Part shown: positions 35,205 to 44,012 of the stretch, piece by piece
Layout of the letters: each line of letters begins with the position of its first letter
How positions within the stretch are numbered: the first letter of the stretch is position 1
Source of the DNA: Phaeosaccion multiseriatum
Taxonomy: Eukaryota > Ochrophyta, other classes
DNA length: 64,000 nucleotides
Assembly: GCA_965112735.1 (NCBI GenBank)
Contig: OZ218958.1
Span: 1,984,001-2,048,000 of the forward strand
Reading direction: 5' to 3'
Notes under the pieces: generated by a model
Database searches by the model: none
What the model saw: the letters and a program-made list of their open reading frames with translations, nothing else
Told to the model about the DNA's origin: nothing
Position numbers and translations under genes: made by a program

Positions 35205-35478
35205 ACCCGTGCTGACGGCTTGGTGCCATATAATTACCCGTCCGCACGGGTGTTGGCTCTGGCATTATTTTTTATGGTATATATATAATACCCGTGCTCT
35301 TGGTGCCATAGTATTACCCGTGCGCACGGGCATTGGCTTTGGCATTATTTTTTATGATAACAGTGTCGAACAGTGAAAAAAATCGGGGGGGGGGGGGCGC
35401 GGGGGGGGGGAGGTCTGAAAAACACAAAAAATTCGGAAGGAGCTGTTTGAAAAGCACCACAAATTCTACGCGAAGTAT
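35205..35478. repeat. Repeat-containing spacer
   Basis: A roughly 110-bp direct repeat: TTGGTGCCATA..TTACCCG..CGCACGGG..TTGGCT.TGGCATTATTTTTTATG occurs at about 35220-35275 and 35300-35355. It is followed by a poly-G patch (35386-35411). No gene seen. Confidence 0.6.
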
Positions 35479-35582
35479 GCGATTGTAGCTCCAATTGGTT
35501 AGAGCGTGGGTCTCATAGTCACCTTGTCCCGATAAGATGGAGAGGCATCCCAAGGTTGTGAGATCGAGTCTCACCAGTCGCA
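35479..35582 (+). tRNA. Elongator tRNA-Met (CAT) with a 29-nt intron
   Basis: Folds as a tRNA: acceptor GCGATTG pairs with CAGTCGC; D arm GCTC...GAGC; anticodon stem TGGGT/TCCCA with CAT at 35514-35516; intron at the canonical 37/38 site, 35518-35546; T stem GTGAG/CTCAC with loop ATCGAGT; discriminator A at 35582. The U31-U39 pair in the anticodon stem is also seen in other eukaryotic elongator Met tRNAs. A T7 run at 35584-35590 would terminate Pol III. Internal A box and B box (GATCGAGTC) are present. It lies in retroelement-rich DNA and is followed by a tRNA-3'-end-like segment and a poly-A run, so a tRNA-derived SINE is the alternative. Confidence 0.72.
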
Positions 35583-35594
35583 CTTTTTTTCTTC

Positions 35595-35657
35595 CCGAGG
35601 TTGTGGGATCGAGGTCCTAACCAGGGCGGAGTTTAAAAAAAAAAAAAAAAAAAAAAG
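35595..35657 (+). repeat. tRNA 3'-half-like segment with poly-A tail
   Basis: CCCGAGGTTGTGGGATCGAG followed by GTCCTAACC echoes the T arm of the tRNA just upstream, then about 22 A residues. This layout (tRNA-related body plus A-tail) is typical of SINE retrocopies. Confidence 0.5.
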
Positions 35658-36060
35658 AGGTTTAAAATTTTTAGTGCCACTTGAGGTTTAAAATTTTAGT
35701 GCCACTTCCCGCTGCTTTACAGTTGTATCGAACAAGAAGAGGAAGGGGATTCCGCGGGTGGGACGGCTGGGCGCGACCCGCCCCTGGTGGAAGGGGCGGC
35801 GCACCCTACGCTTTTTTCTTTTCTTGTTCTTTTCACATTTCCCGAGGTTGCAACACCTCGGCCCCGTGCACGCCAAGCGGTTTTGCCCTAGGCCGCTCAC
35901 TTTTCAGCCCTAGGCGGCCTATTCGACCCCTGACAAGGTTCTGGGTTCCAGGTTCTGGCCGGCGCCAGCCGGCCAGGTTCCAGGTTCTAGCCGGCGCCAG
36001 CCGGCCAGGTTCCAGGTTCTGGGGGAACGCCGTGTAATAAGGCCATGATGAGGCCAACGC
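35658..36060 (+). repeat. Dispersed repeat R, copy 1, with palindromic 33-bp units
   Basis: The segment from TAGTGCCACTT through CGAGGTTGCAA..CTCGGCCCCGTGCACGCC to CCCCTGACAAGGTTCTGGG is repeated at 63705-64000. It ends in tandem units of GGTTCTGGCCGGCGCCAGCC + GGCCAGGTTCCA; each has GGCCGGC-GCCA-GCCGGCC, which can form a stem-loop. A second patch of units lies at 36285-36339. No gene. Confidence 0.75.
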
Positions 36061-36892
36061 TTCACCTCTCTCTCCCAGCCTCGTATTACTTATATGAACA
36101 CTAACGTTCCTCGTGCTACCTTACTTCCCCCCCGCATGCCTCTGGCAAAACTCACTTTTACAATCGCGTACGACAAGATTGTATGAGCCAGGTTTTAGCA
36201 GCTTCAGGGGTGGAGGGGGGGGGCAGAGCAGTACGGCCACCCAGATCGTGCACCGAGAGGGAGATCTGGTCTACTCGGCCCCTGACAAGGTTCTGGGTTC
36301 CAGGTTCTGGCCGGCGCCAGCCGGCCGGGTTCCAGGTTCTGTGGAGGTATGCTCACAAATGTCGTCAGTTCATAGTTTCAGTTTCTTCGTTCAGTTTCAG
36401 TTTCCTTTTAGTTCTTTCCATCTCCTAAAATATTACTTCATCTCTCGTCCTTTCGTTTTCTCACGAGTGCTCCACCTCTGGTGGATAGCGACTGACCTCC
36501 TGCTATGTGCAGGTAGGGTCTATTGCTATTAGTAGTCATCCTTTCAGTGCACGACTCCACAATAACTTGTTATTACCGGATAGTACATTTCATACACTTT
36601 CCAATTTCAGCGGCGACCAATGTCCGTCTCGCCACTACAACACCCGGTGTAGGCTGTACACCACCCGCGGTAGGCTCTTCCAGCATCGAGGTCTACATCC
36701 AGCCTTTTTTCGCCGATCCCAGTCAGAGAGCGGCCGCAGTGGATCGATGCCAGCAGCAGATTGTGCAGCTCTTTTCGGCGCTGGATAAATGTGGGCAGCT
36801 CGCCGTGGTCTACAACGAGAGTGCGGACGAATGGGTAGAAGGCACAGCTTCTGTAATCAGCGGAGGCCTCGCTGCCGGCCTCAAGCCCCAAC

Positions 36893-37177
36893 ATGTTTTC
36901 CTACAAGCGGCGTACTCCACCTTTGGACCTCATTCTTCACACCTTCCAGGGCCCTCTCTTGGTGCCCAAGATCAGCTATGCCATCACGGATAACGACATG
37001 ACCAAGTTGGTTACCGTGGGCCGCGCCACCCTGAAGGAGCTCGGCATTAATATCCAAGAGGCCCTTGGTAAGGCAGCAGCGACGCAGCACATCAACGACG
37101 GCGCCACTGGCCCTCTTCGTCAGGCGTCGGAACGTACTGTCACCTTTCTCCGTGACCGTTACTCCCCTCACTTCTAA
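36893..37177 (+). CDS. T2 small ORF of unknown function
   Basis: 94 residues, ATG at 36893. An upstream frame open from within the 5' LTR to 36993 (P-S-Q-R-A-A-A-V-D-R-C-Q-Q-Q; L-D-K-C-G-Q-L-A-V-V-Y-N-E-S) overlaps it by 100 bases and lacks an ATG. The pair may be a split gag-like protein needing a frameshift, or a captured gene. No family recognised. Confidence 0.5.
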   Translation: MFSYKRRTPPLDLILHTFQGPLLVPKISYAITDNDMTKLVTVGRATLKELGINIQEALGKAAATQHINDGATGPLRQASERTVTFLRDRYSPHF

Positions 37178-37245
37178 TCTTCTTCTGTTTCCCTCGGACT
37201 CTTTCCTATACCTTCTGAGTACCAATGTGCCCTGAAATAATTCTC

Positions 37246-37470
37246 CCTACCCTCTGGTGTTTCTAGACTGTTTGTGAGGCCGCTTTTTCCCTCCCCCTTG
37301 TGTGAGGCAGCTTTTCCCTCCATCTGTTCTGTTCCCAAGTCGGTGTAGCTAGGGCTAATTCTCTCTACTCTCTGGTGTTTCTGGACTGTTTGTGTGGCCG
37401 CTTTTTCCCTCCCCCTTGTGTGAGGCAGCTTTTCCCTCCATCTGTTCTGTTCCCAAGTCGGTGTAGCCAG
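37246..37470 (+). repeat. 118-bp tandem duplication inside T2
   Basis: Two copies, each starting CTCTGGTGTTTCT and ending CCAAGTCGGTGTAGC, with a few differences (TGTGAGGCC versus TGTGTGGCC). The same duplication is in T1 (minus, about 32485-32710). Confidence 0.85.
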
Positions 37471-38749
37471 TCTGTGTGGATTTCCCTCTTTTCCTTACTT
37501 CCTTTCCTCCTATTTGTGTTCATCTCTTTCTCTTTCCTTATCATGTCTGCGTATGCACACATGCTTTCAAAGGGGGGACTGTGGAGGTATGCTCACAAAT
37601 GTCGTCAGTTCATAGTTTCAGTTTCTTCGTTCAGTTTCAGTTTCCTTTTAGTTCTTTCCATCTCCTAAAATATTACTTCATCTCTCGTCCTTTCGTTTTC
37701 TCACGAGTGCTCCACCTCTGGTGGATAGCGACTGACCTCCTGCTATGTGCAGGTAGGGTCTATTGCTATTGGTAGTCATCCTTTCAGTGCACGACTCCAC
37801 AGTTCTGAGCTACCTGGGATGTGGGACAGACCACACACCCCAGACAACCAACAAGCAAGGGGATTCGTATCCTATGTTGAGCGTGTATTAGCTTCCTTAT
37901 CAATCTCACTTTCTTATCTATCCTCCTCCTGCGACATGCCGTTCATATGAGGCGTACGTTCCCCAACTGGCGACAATCCGGATTCGAACATACCAAACAC
38001 CTTTGAGACTCCACAACTTCCCCCCCCCAAGGCCGAGGCCAACCAGCCAAGGACTGAGAAAACTGTGGGGCGAAAAGGAGCAGCTCACACACAAACCTCT
38101 AATAGAACTATAGCAAACCAATGGGGAAAGAAACAAAGTCCAAAACCCCATGCATCTAGCAGCAAGCAAAGCAGCAAAACATCCATATTCCAAAGCGTAG
38201 CACCAACTTCTTCAGCAAACAAAAGAAAATAACGGTGTGACACAACACCAAAAGGAAAAATGAGAACAACCACATACTAACCGACCCGTACCCGTTGTGC
38301 ACACAGCGAGCTGAAGCATGAATACCGATCAATGCCAACCCCCCAAGTCGTAGCGCCAGCAGTGTTGCCTCCAAAAGAAATTCAAGCTCGCGAGCTCCAG
38401 AAGAGTTGATCAGACCCTTCGCAATAAGCAGCAGTAGCAGTAGCAGCAATCCCATCAATAAAGCAAACCAAATCCCAAATGCGTGCAGCGAATCCTCGTC
38501 TCAATGTGTGTCACCAAAGGACGGCAATACCTCCAAACAAAGCCGCAAGTAGAGCAGCATAATCCAACTTCCATAGCAAGCACCAAGTAACCAGCTCCAG
38601 AAGCATCCATGCGGCAGATACATCGCGAAAACACTGCGAAATCCGCTGACAAGGCGAGCAGAAACAGCAAAGTGCGTCCAATCCAGCAAATTCAAATTCT
38701 TTTTGGAATCACAGATCCAAAAATGCCCATATAACCAACCCCTGTAGAA

Positions 38750-39050
38750 AAGCCGAAAATGCCCTCACATCGGCTCCAGGCGAGGTTTCTCGGGCCCTCG
38801 ATAAAGCAGAAGCCTGCGGCGGCCTGCGGCCGAAAGTAAGAAGCCTGCGGCTGGCCTGCGGCCAGAAGCCTGCAGAAAGTAGCGAGAAGCCTGCCAAAGT
38901 CCCCCATTTTTCTCCCAGCCTGAGAAGCCTGAAGCCTGTCCACTGGCTGCGGCCAGAAGCCTGCGCTGGCCTGCGGCCAGAAGCCCGAAGCCTGGAGGGG
39001 GCTACGGCCCAGAAGCCTAAAGCCCGAGAAACCTCGCCTGGAGCCGACTC
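38750..39050. repeat. GCCTGCGGCCAGAA-rich repeats within B1 cargo
   Basis: Many short copies of GAAGCCTGCGGC, GGCCTGCGGCCAGAAGCC and variants over 250 bp, bounded by CGAGGTTTCTCGGGC (38781) and its inverted form GCCCGAGAAACCTCG (39023). The inverted flanks suggest a foldback-like structure. Confidence 0.6.
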
Positions 39051-40758
39051 ACAGAAGCACTCATGTTTTCCACTCCAAGCTCCTCGAACATCAACTCGTA
39101 GAAGCTATCCTTCAGCATACGCCGTACCAAGACCACTCCGCTGCGATTCCAATCGTCCGCCGCGAACTTCCGCTGTACCAGCTGAACAATACAACGAATG
39201 CAAAACACCTCAGTGCTGCGGTCCCGAAAAGCGAACAAGTCCAATATCTCAAGCGCTGCTGCACCAATCCATCGACCACCGAGCACGATAGCAAGAGGAT
39301 AATCCATCCCTACTGCCGCAAGTAAGTCGCGCAAGCACAGCAAACCACAAGCCCTTTTCTCTCCCATTGCCCACGTTCACACCCCTCACGAGCCCCAATG
39401 CCGAAAAATCCATCACCTGCTCCTCTGCATCACAGGCAGGCCCCAAAACCCACTCCATAGCTGTTGTGAACGACCAAACGGCATGCCTCCGCCTTCGATG
39501 GCAGATAAGTAGCCACATTGCTCAATGCCCCAATTTCCTTCAGCACCAGACGACGGGCATCTCCGCACACCCCGTAGATGGCCACCAAATGCTGCTGTAC
39601 CTCCCGAAATGCAAGCGCCGTACACTCCCAATGCCGCCTTCCAATTCCTAATGCCTCCCTTGCATGCTGCGCCCCTCCTGTCGCTCTTCGCTTTGCTGTT
39701 CTGGCCACAGGTTCAATATCCGCTCCACACGCAAACTCAAGGCGCCAACCACCATCAAAGTGCTCCCCGGTTCCTTCCAACAGCCCGAATAGCTGCCTTC
39801 GTATCCATGCTGTCACCGCTGATGCTCGTACTGACTGCCTTGCTGTTGCTGCTTGTCCTGAGAGCCCAATTGCACCACTGCTGCCGTCCTTCTCTCGCGC
39901 AAAAACTCTCCAGGGGCGAGGAAGATGAACACAATGCCACCTTCCGGCTATCCTTTTGCGACTAATGCACTCACTCCCACTACCCCCGCTGGCCGTGCTC
40001 CCGTGCGGCCCGTGTGCATCGATAGTAGGCTGGGGCAAATCACTTACTGCTGTTGCTGTAGCGTTGCTGCTAAATTCCGTTTCGTTCTCAATGGCATCAC
40101 TGATGACTGTGGCTGTAGCGGTGCTGCAAATTTCCGCTTCTCCAAGCGGGGCTGTCTCTATGGCTGTATCCGCTTCTCCAAGCGGGGCGTCGGCGTGTTC
40201 TATGGCAATTTCCGCTGTATCAAGCGGGGCGGCGGCGTTCTCAATGGCATCACTGATGGCTGTGGCTGTAGCGGTGCTGCAAATTTCCGCTTCTCCAAGC
40301 GGGGCTGTCTCTATGGCTGTATCCGCTTCTCCAAGCGGGGCGTCGGCGTGTTCTATGGCAAGTTCCGCTGCTCTAAGCGTGGCCTCCTCTCCCTCAATTT
40401 CCAAAATACTTCGCTCCATTGCGATCCCTGTTGCTTCCCCGCCCTCGTCCGCCTTAGACGGAGCGTAAAAGCTATGCATGTCCAGTGCCTCATCACAAGA
40501 CAGCGATGCTGGCGTATCCCCATGCTGTGCTACTCTCTGCGAACACAAAGCCTTTCTTCGGTCCTCACGCAACGACTCTGCCTTTGTCTGTTGCATCCAC
40601 TGTTCCACGAACTGCATAGACAGCTGATGCAACCGCAATACATGCTGCTGAAACCAAAGCTGGTCATCACTGCTACGAGGAGAATCCAATCCAACCATCC
40701 TGCTGTGCAATCGCCATCGTTCTAGTCTTTGTCTGCTACAGCCACGCAACACCAACAA
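39017..40758 (-). CDS. B1 cargo ORFs, function unknown
   Basis: The main open frame is 39430-40758 (442 codons; first ATG at 40698). It has an internal duplicated block of about 50 residues (A-P-L-G-E-A-D-T-A-I-E-T-A ... T-A-T-A-x-I-S-D-A-I-E-N) and a C-terminal part with I-Y-G-V-C-G-D-A-R-R. Further minus-strand open pieces follow in other frames at 39249-39518 and 39017-39367, the latter with G-G-R-W-I-G-A-A-A-L-E-I-L-D-L and V-L-V-R-R-M-L-K-D-S-F. These may be a broken or spliced single gene. No family recognised. Confidence 0.45.
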
Positions 40759-40996
40759 AAGGGAAATCCCTCAGCTTCCACCAAGTTGAGCTACCTGGGA
40801 TGTGGGACAGACCACACACCCCAGACAACCAACAAGCAAGGGGATTCGTATCCTATGTTGAGCGTGTATTAGCTTCCTTATCAATCTCACTTTCTTATCT
40901 ATCCTCCTCCTGCGACATGCCGTTCATATGAGGCGTACGTTCCCCAACTGGCGACAATCCGGATTCGAACATACCAAACACCTTTGAGACTCCACA

Positions 40997-41250
40997 GTTC
41001 TGGCCGGCGCCAGCCGGCCGGGTCCCAGGTTCTGGCCGGCGCCAGCCGGCCAGGTTCCAGGTTCTGAAAAGAAACGTATAGTAGGTTCCAGGTTCCCCGG
41101 AAAAAGCCGTGTAATAAGGCAATGATAAGGTCCCCTGAACCTGGGAGAACCTGGGTTCCAGGTTCTGGCCGGCGTCAGCCGGCCAGGTTCCAGGTTCTGG
41201 TCGACGTCAGCCGGCCAGGTTCCAAGTTCTGGCCAGGGTCGCCTCAGAAC
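40997..41250. repeat. Palindromic 33-bp minisatellite, right part
   Basis: Continues the array split by T2 and B1: units of GGTTCTGGCCGGCGCCAGCC + GGCCAGGTTCCA at 40997-41065 and 41150-41240, with variants GGCGTCAGCC and GTCGACGTCAGCC. GGCC..GGCC arms are self-complementary. Confidence 0.85.
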
Positions 41251-41821
41251 CTTGTCAGGGGCCGAGTCTACGTGAAGGCGGTGAATGGCTCGGGCAAGCT
41301 CAATGAGCTCTTCTTTGTGGTCCAGCGAAGAGAAGACGTAAAGGAAAAAGAAGTAGGGTTGTAGAGGAGTTGGAAAGAAAGCGAAGATGGGAAAGACAGT
41401 AGGGAAAAGTCCCATCACGGGGTAGCTACGGTCCAACCCATCACAGGGTACGGCAAAATTTCGTTTTGTTGGCCCCCCTCCCGGCAAGCACCCAAAGCAG
41501 GGTACGCCTAGGGACCTATATAACCGCTCCCATAGGGTAAAGGTATGGCCGCGTCCGCAAAAAGTATGGAGGCTTATAAAGGGCAGAAGTACACATAGGT
41601 TGGGAGAGCTCTTCCCTGCCACCACGGACGATTACAGGGAGGAGGGAGGAAAAAGGAGGTGAGAAGGAAGAAAAGGGGGGACGAATGAACATGCACAGGC
41701 TGGTGGAGAAGTGGTTCCACGCCACACCCTGATGCCCGCTCGCCGTCGGCGTTCAACGTGTGGGCGCAGGCAGCAGGGGCGGCAGCTCACAGTGAACCAA
41801 ACCAAGCAAGTGGGCTCGTAC
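41251..41821. other. Spacer with repeat fragments
   Basis: Contains CATCACGGGGTAGC and CATCACAGGGTACGG (41411-41455), related to the GTACCCTGTG words at 62960-63190, then non-coding sequence up to the solo LTR. No gene recognised. Confidence 0.45.
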
Positions 41822-42033
41822 TGTGGAGTCTCAAAGGTGTTTGGTATGTTCGAATCCGGATTGTCGCCATTTGGGGAACTCGAGCTTCATATGAACGGGA
41901 TGTCGCAGGAGGAGGATAGATAAGAAAGTGAGATAGAGGAAGGAAAGCTAATACACGCTCAACATAGGATAAGAATCCCTTTGCTTGTTGGTTGTCTGGG
42001 GTGTGTGGTCTGTCCCACATCCCAGGTAGCTCA
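41822..42033 (+). repeat. Solo LTR of family B
   Basis: 212 bp, TGTGGAGTC..GGTAGCTCA, flanked by GTAC on both sides (41818-41821, 42034-42037). A single LTR with an intact 4-bp target-site duplication marks LTR-LTR recombination that removed an internal region. Confidence 0.93.
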
Positions 42034-42157
42034 GTACCCCGGACGGGCGGGGTGGATACAAGAACGCTGGAACTGACGCCCTCCGGCACAAGATTGGGCG
42101 TCTGAGGGATAATGAGGCTCATGAAGAGAGACGCTGAAGCGGTCCAGCGCTGAGGCA

Positions 42158-42405
42158 TGTGGTAGATTGTCCTGCCTAAGGGTTTCCGGTCATACATTCT
42201 GGGGTATAATAAGAATGTCGGTTTCCTAGGCACGCCCCGAGGGGGATCAACGGCTCTGGCGTTTCACCCTCCTCTTTGTGGGCACAAGCTTTGCATCAGC
42301 GAGTAGTAGAGATACATTATCAATACGGACACTGACGCCCCACCATAAGCGCAGCATATACTTGGTCCAAACCGCTGAACGTCTTTACTATCTCAGCTTA
42401 GCACA
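42158..42405 (+). repeat. Element D 5' LTR
   Basis: TGTGGTAG..TTAGCACA. Has GGTATAATAAG near 42210, a plausible TATA element. Identical to the 3' LTR except one base near 42373 (G versus C). Confidence 0.92.
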
Positions 42406-44012
42406 GAACTAGTTCTCGCTTTATTAAAGCTTTGGAAAGGAAAGAAAAACGACGGCACATTTCTTCGAGGGGATCAGCGTTAGCTCACTACTTCGGAGAC
42501 CAGCCAACAGCATCATGTCGGATAATGGATACACGCTCAAAGGAGAGTGGCCTACACTATCGGGAGCGCGTCAGGTGGTATCCTGTTGGAAGGCCCCGGG
42601 ATAGGCATTGGGGATGTTGGAAGGCCTCAGATGAGATGGGCCATAAGTCAATAGCCCAGGCCCAGGCAGATACAGTGAGAACGGGTGGCGTGGCTCTCAC
42701 TATCCTATGTGCGAAGGTGGTCGTTTAGGACTAGCATGCGATAAGTTAATAGAGGCAAGGCTGGCTGCTAGGCTGGCTTTGGGGTTGCTGTTACCTTGTC
42801 CGTGTGTCTAGTTCTATCCTATCTGTAGGCGACAGCGCATGTCGGTCGTGCGTACGTCGTTTTACAACCCCAAAGGCCCGAAAGCAGCACTTAGCCAAGA
42901 GGCTTAGGCAGGGAAGGAAGAGGCGTGTTAGGGGAGCACAGTGCGGCACATAAGCAGTGCCGTACGACGTGCGACAGCAGCGGAGTTGTTGTTGCACGGA
43001 GAGGCGGGAGTGGAGGGAGAGAATTGCCGGAAGCGGTGTCTTACAGCGGGCACGGCTTTCGAGTGTGGCAGCAGCACGGATGTTGTTGTTGCACGGAAAT
43101 GGATGCTGAAGGTTGGTGGGCAGTGGAGAGAGAGAATTGCCGGGAGTGGTGTCTACAGCGGGCACAGCTTTCGAGTGTGGCAGCAGCACGGATGTTGTTG
43201 TTGCACGGAAATGGCTGCTGGAGGTTGGTGGGCAGTGGAGAGAGAGAATTGCCGGGAGTGGTGTCTACAGCGGGCACAGCTTTCGAGTGTGGCAGCAGCA
43301 CGGATGTTGTTGTTAGACGGAAATGGATGCTGGAGTTTGGTGGGCAGTGGAGAGAGAGAATTGCCGGGAGCGGTGTCTTACAGCGGGCACGGCTTTCGAG
43401 TGTGGCAGCAGCACGGATGTTGTTGTGCACGGAAATGGATGCTGGAGGTTGGTGGGCAGTGGAGACAGAGAATTGCCGAGAGCGGTGCCCTACAGCGGGC
43501 ACGGCTTTCGAGTGTGGCAGCAGCGCGGCTGTTGCTGTTGCACGGAGCTTGGCGGGAGACAGAGAAGGATACTCGCAAGGCTGCTTTAGGGACTGTCTGG
43601 GTGCCTTGTAGGCACACCAGTAAACACTTTAGCAGTCAGCATTAGTGGTGCGCAACGAGGCTTTGGCAACGCTGGTGGCGAGTAGGAGTGGAGAAAGATA
43701 TGGCGCGGGTGAGTTTGAGTCGTGGGATGTTCTCATCCGTGAGCCTGTGTGGGTGAGTTTGAGTCGTGGGACTTTCTCATCAATACAGGGGGTGTGTGTG
43801 GGAGGAGCGGTCGCACACATCTGGGTGAGTGTTGCATAATGCTCATCCGTTTTCTTTTTTTGGAAGCAGCATGGAGGCTTGTGCGACAGTCGAGCTTCAG
43901 TAGGCGAATCCGCTTGTGTTGCGTGGGTACACGCAACAGTCTTGTCAAGGGGATGTTGGAAGTGGCGGATAGCTATTGGGGATGTTGGAAGGCCCCGGGA
44001 TAGGCATTGGGG
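42406..44012 (+). other. Element D leader region lacking gag
   Basis: Expected to encode Gag, but no zinc knuckle or capsid-like frame is present. At 42583-42660 it holds GGCATTGGGGATGTTGGAAG + GCCTCAGATGAGA.., which resembles the polypurine tract and LTR start of element C, and the same GGCATTGGGGATGTTGGA recurs at 43966-44020. Between them is the 112-bp tandem array. This looks like replacement of the gag region by recombination. Confidence 0.6.
43021..43560 (+). repeat. 112-bp tandem array, about five units
   Basis: GAATTGCC starts at 43021, 43134, 43246, 43358 and 43470, giving periods of 113, 112, 112 and 112 bp. Units include GCAGCAGCACGGATGTTGTTG. Since 112 is not divisible by three, successive units are read in successive frames, and long ORFs in all three frames here are artefacts of repetition. 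Confidence 0.9.

Larger units (their letters stand above)
36340..37801 (+). mobile_element. T2: 1462-bp non-autonomous LTR element, copy 2
   Basis: LTRs at 36340-36561 and 37580-37801; TG..CA ends; 4-bp target-site duplication GTTC (36336-36339 and 37802-37805). Polypurine tract AAAGGGGGGAC precedes the 3' LTR. After the 5' LTR there is ATAACTTGTTAT, a near-palindrome, instead of a TGG-type primer site. The internal part has two short ORFs and a tandem 118-bp duplication. Apparently identical to T1 along its length. Confidence 0.94.
37806..40996 (-). mobile_element. B1: 3.2-kb non-autonomous LTR element
   Basis: Identical-looking 210-bp LTRs at 37806-38015 and 40787-40996. Minus orientation is set by a polypurine tract (GGGGGGGGAAGT) beside the LTR at 38015 and a conserved TGGTGGAAGCTGAGG candidate primer site inside the other LTR. 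Flanked by GTTC at 37802-37805 and 40997-41000; the left GTTC is also the right duplication of T2, so both inserted at one GTTC target. Encodes no RT or integrase. Its 3' third (38016 to about 38738) is nearly identical to B2; the 5' two-thirds is unique cargo. Confidence 0.92.

Noticed and set aside
38156-38458. Hydrophobic 100-codon ORF shared by B1 and B2 as a membrane protein
   Set aside because: Its conservation follows from the shared 3' module; adjacent frames are equally open and there is no clear start context, so coding is unproven.
43021-43560. CRISPR-like array
   Set aside because: Units are 112 bp without distinct spacers, in a eukaryotic retrotransposon; a plain tandem repeat.
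42925-43645. Overlapping 230-codon ORFs as the gag of element D
   Set aside because: They exist in all three frames because of the 112-bp period and lack zinc-knuckle or capsid features.
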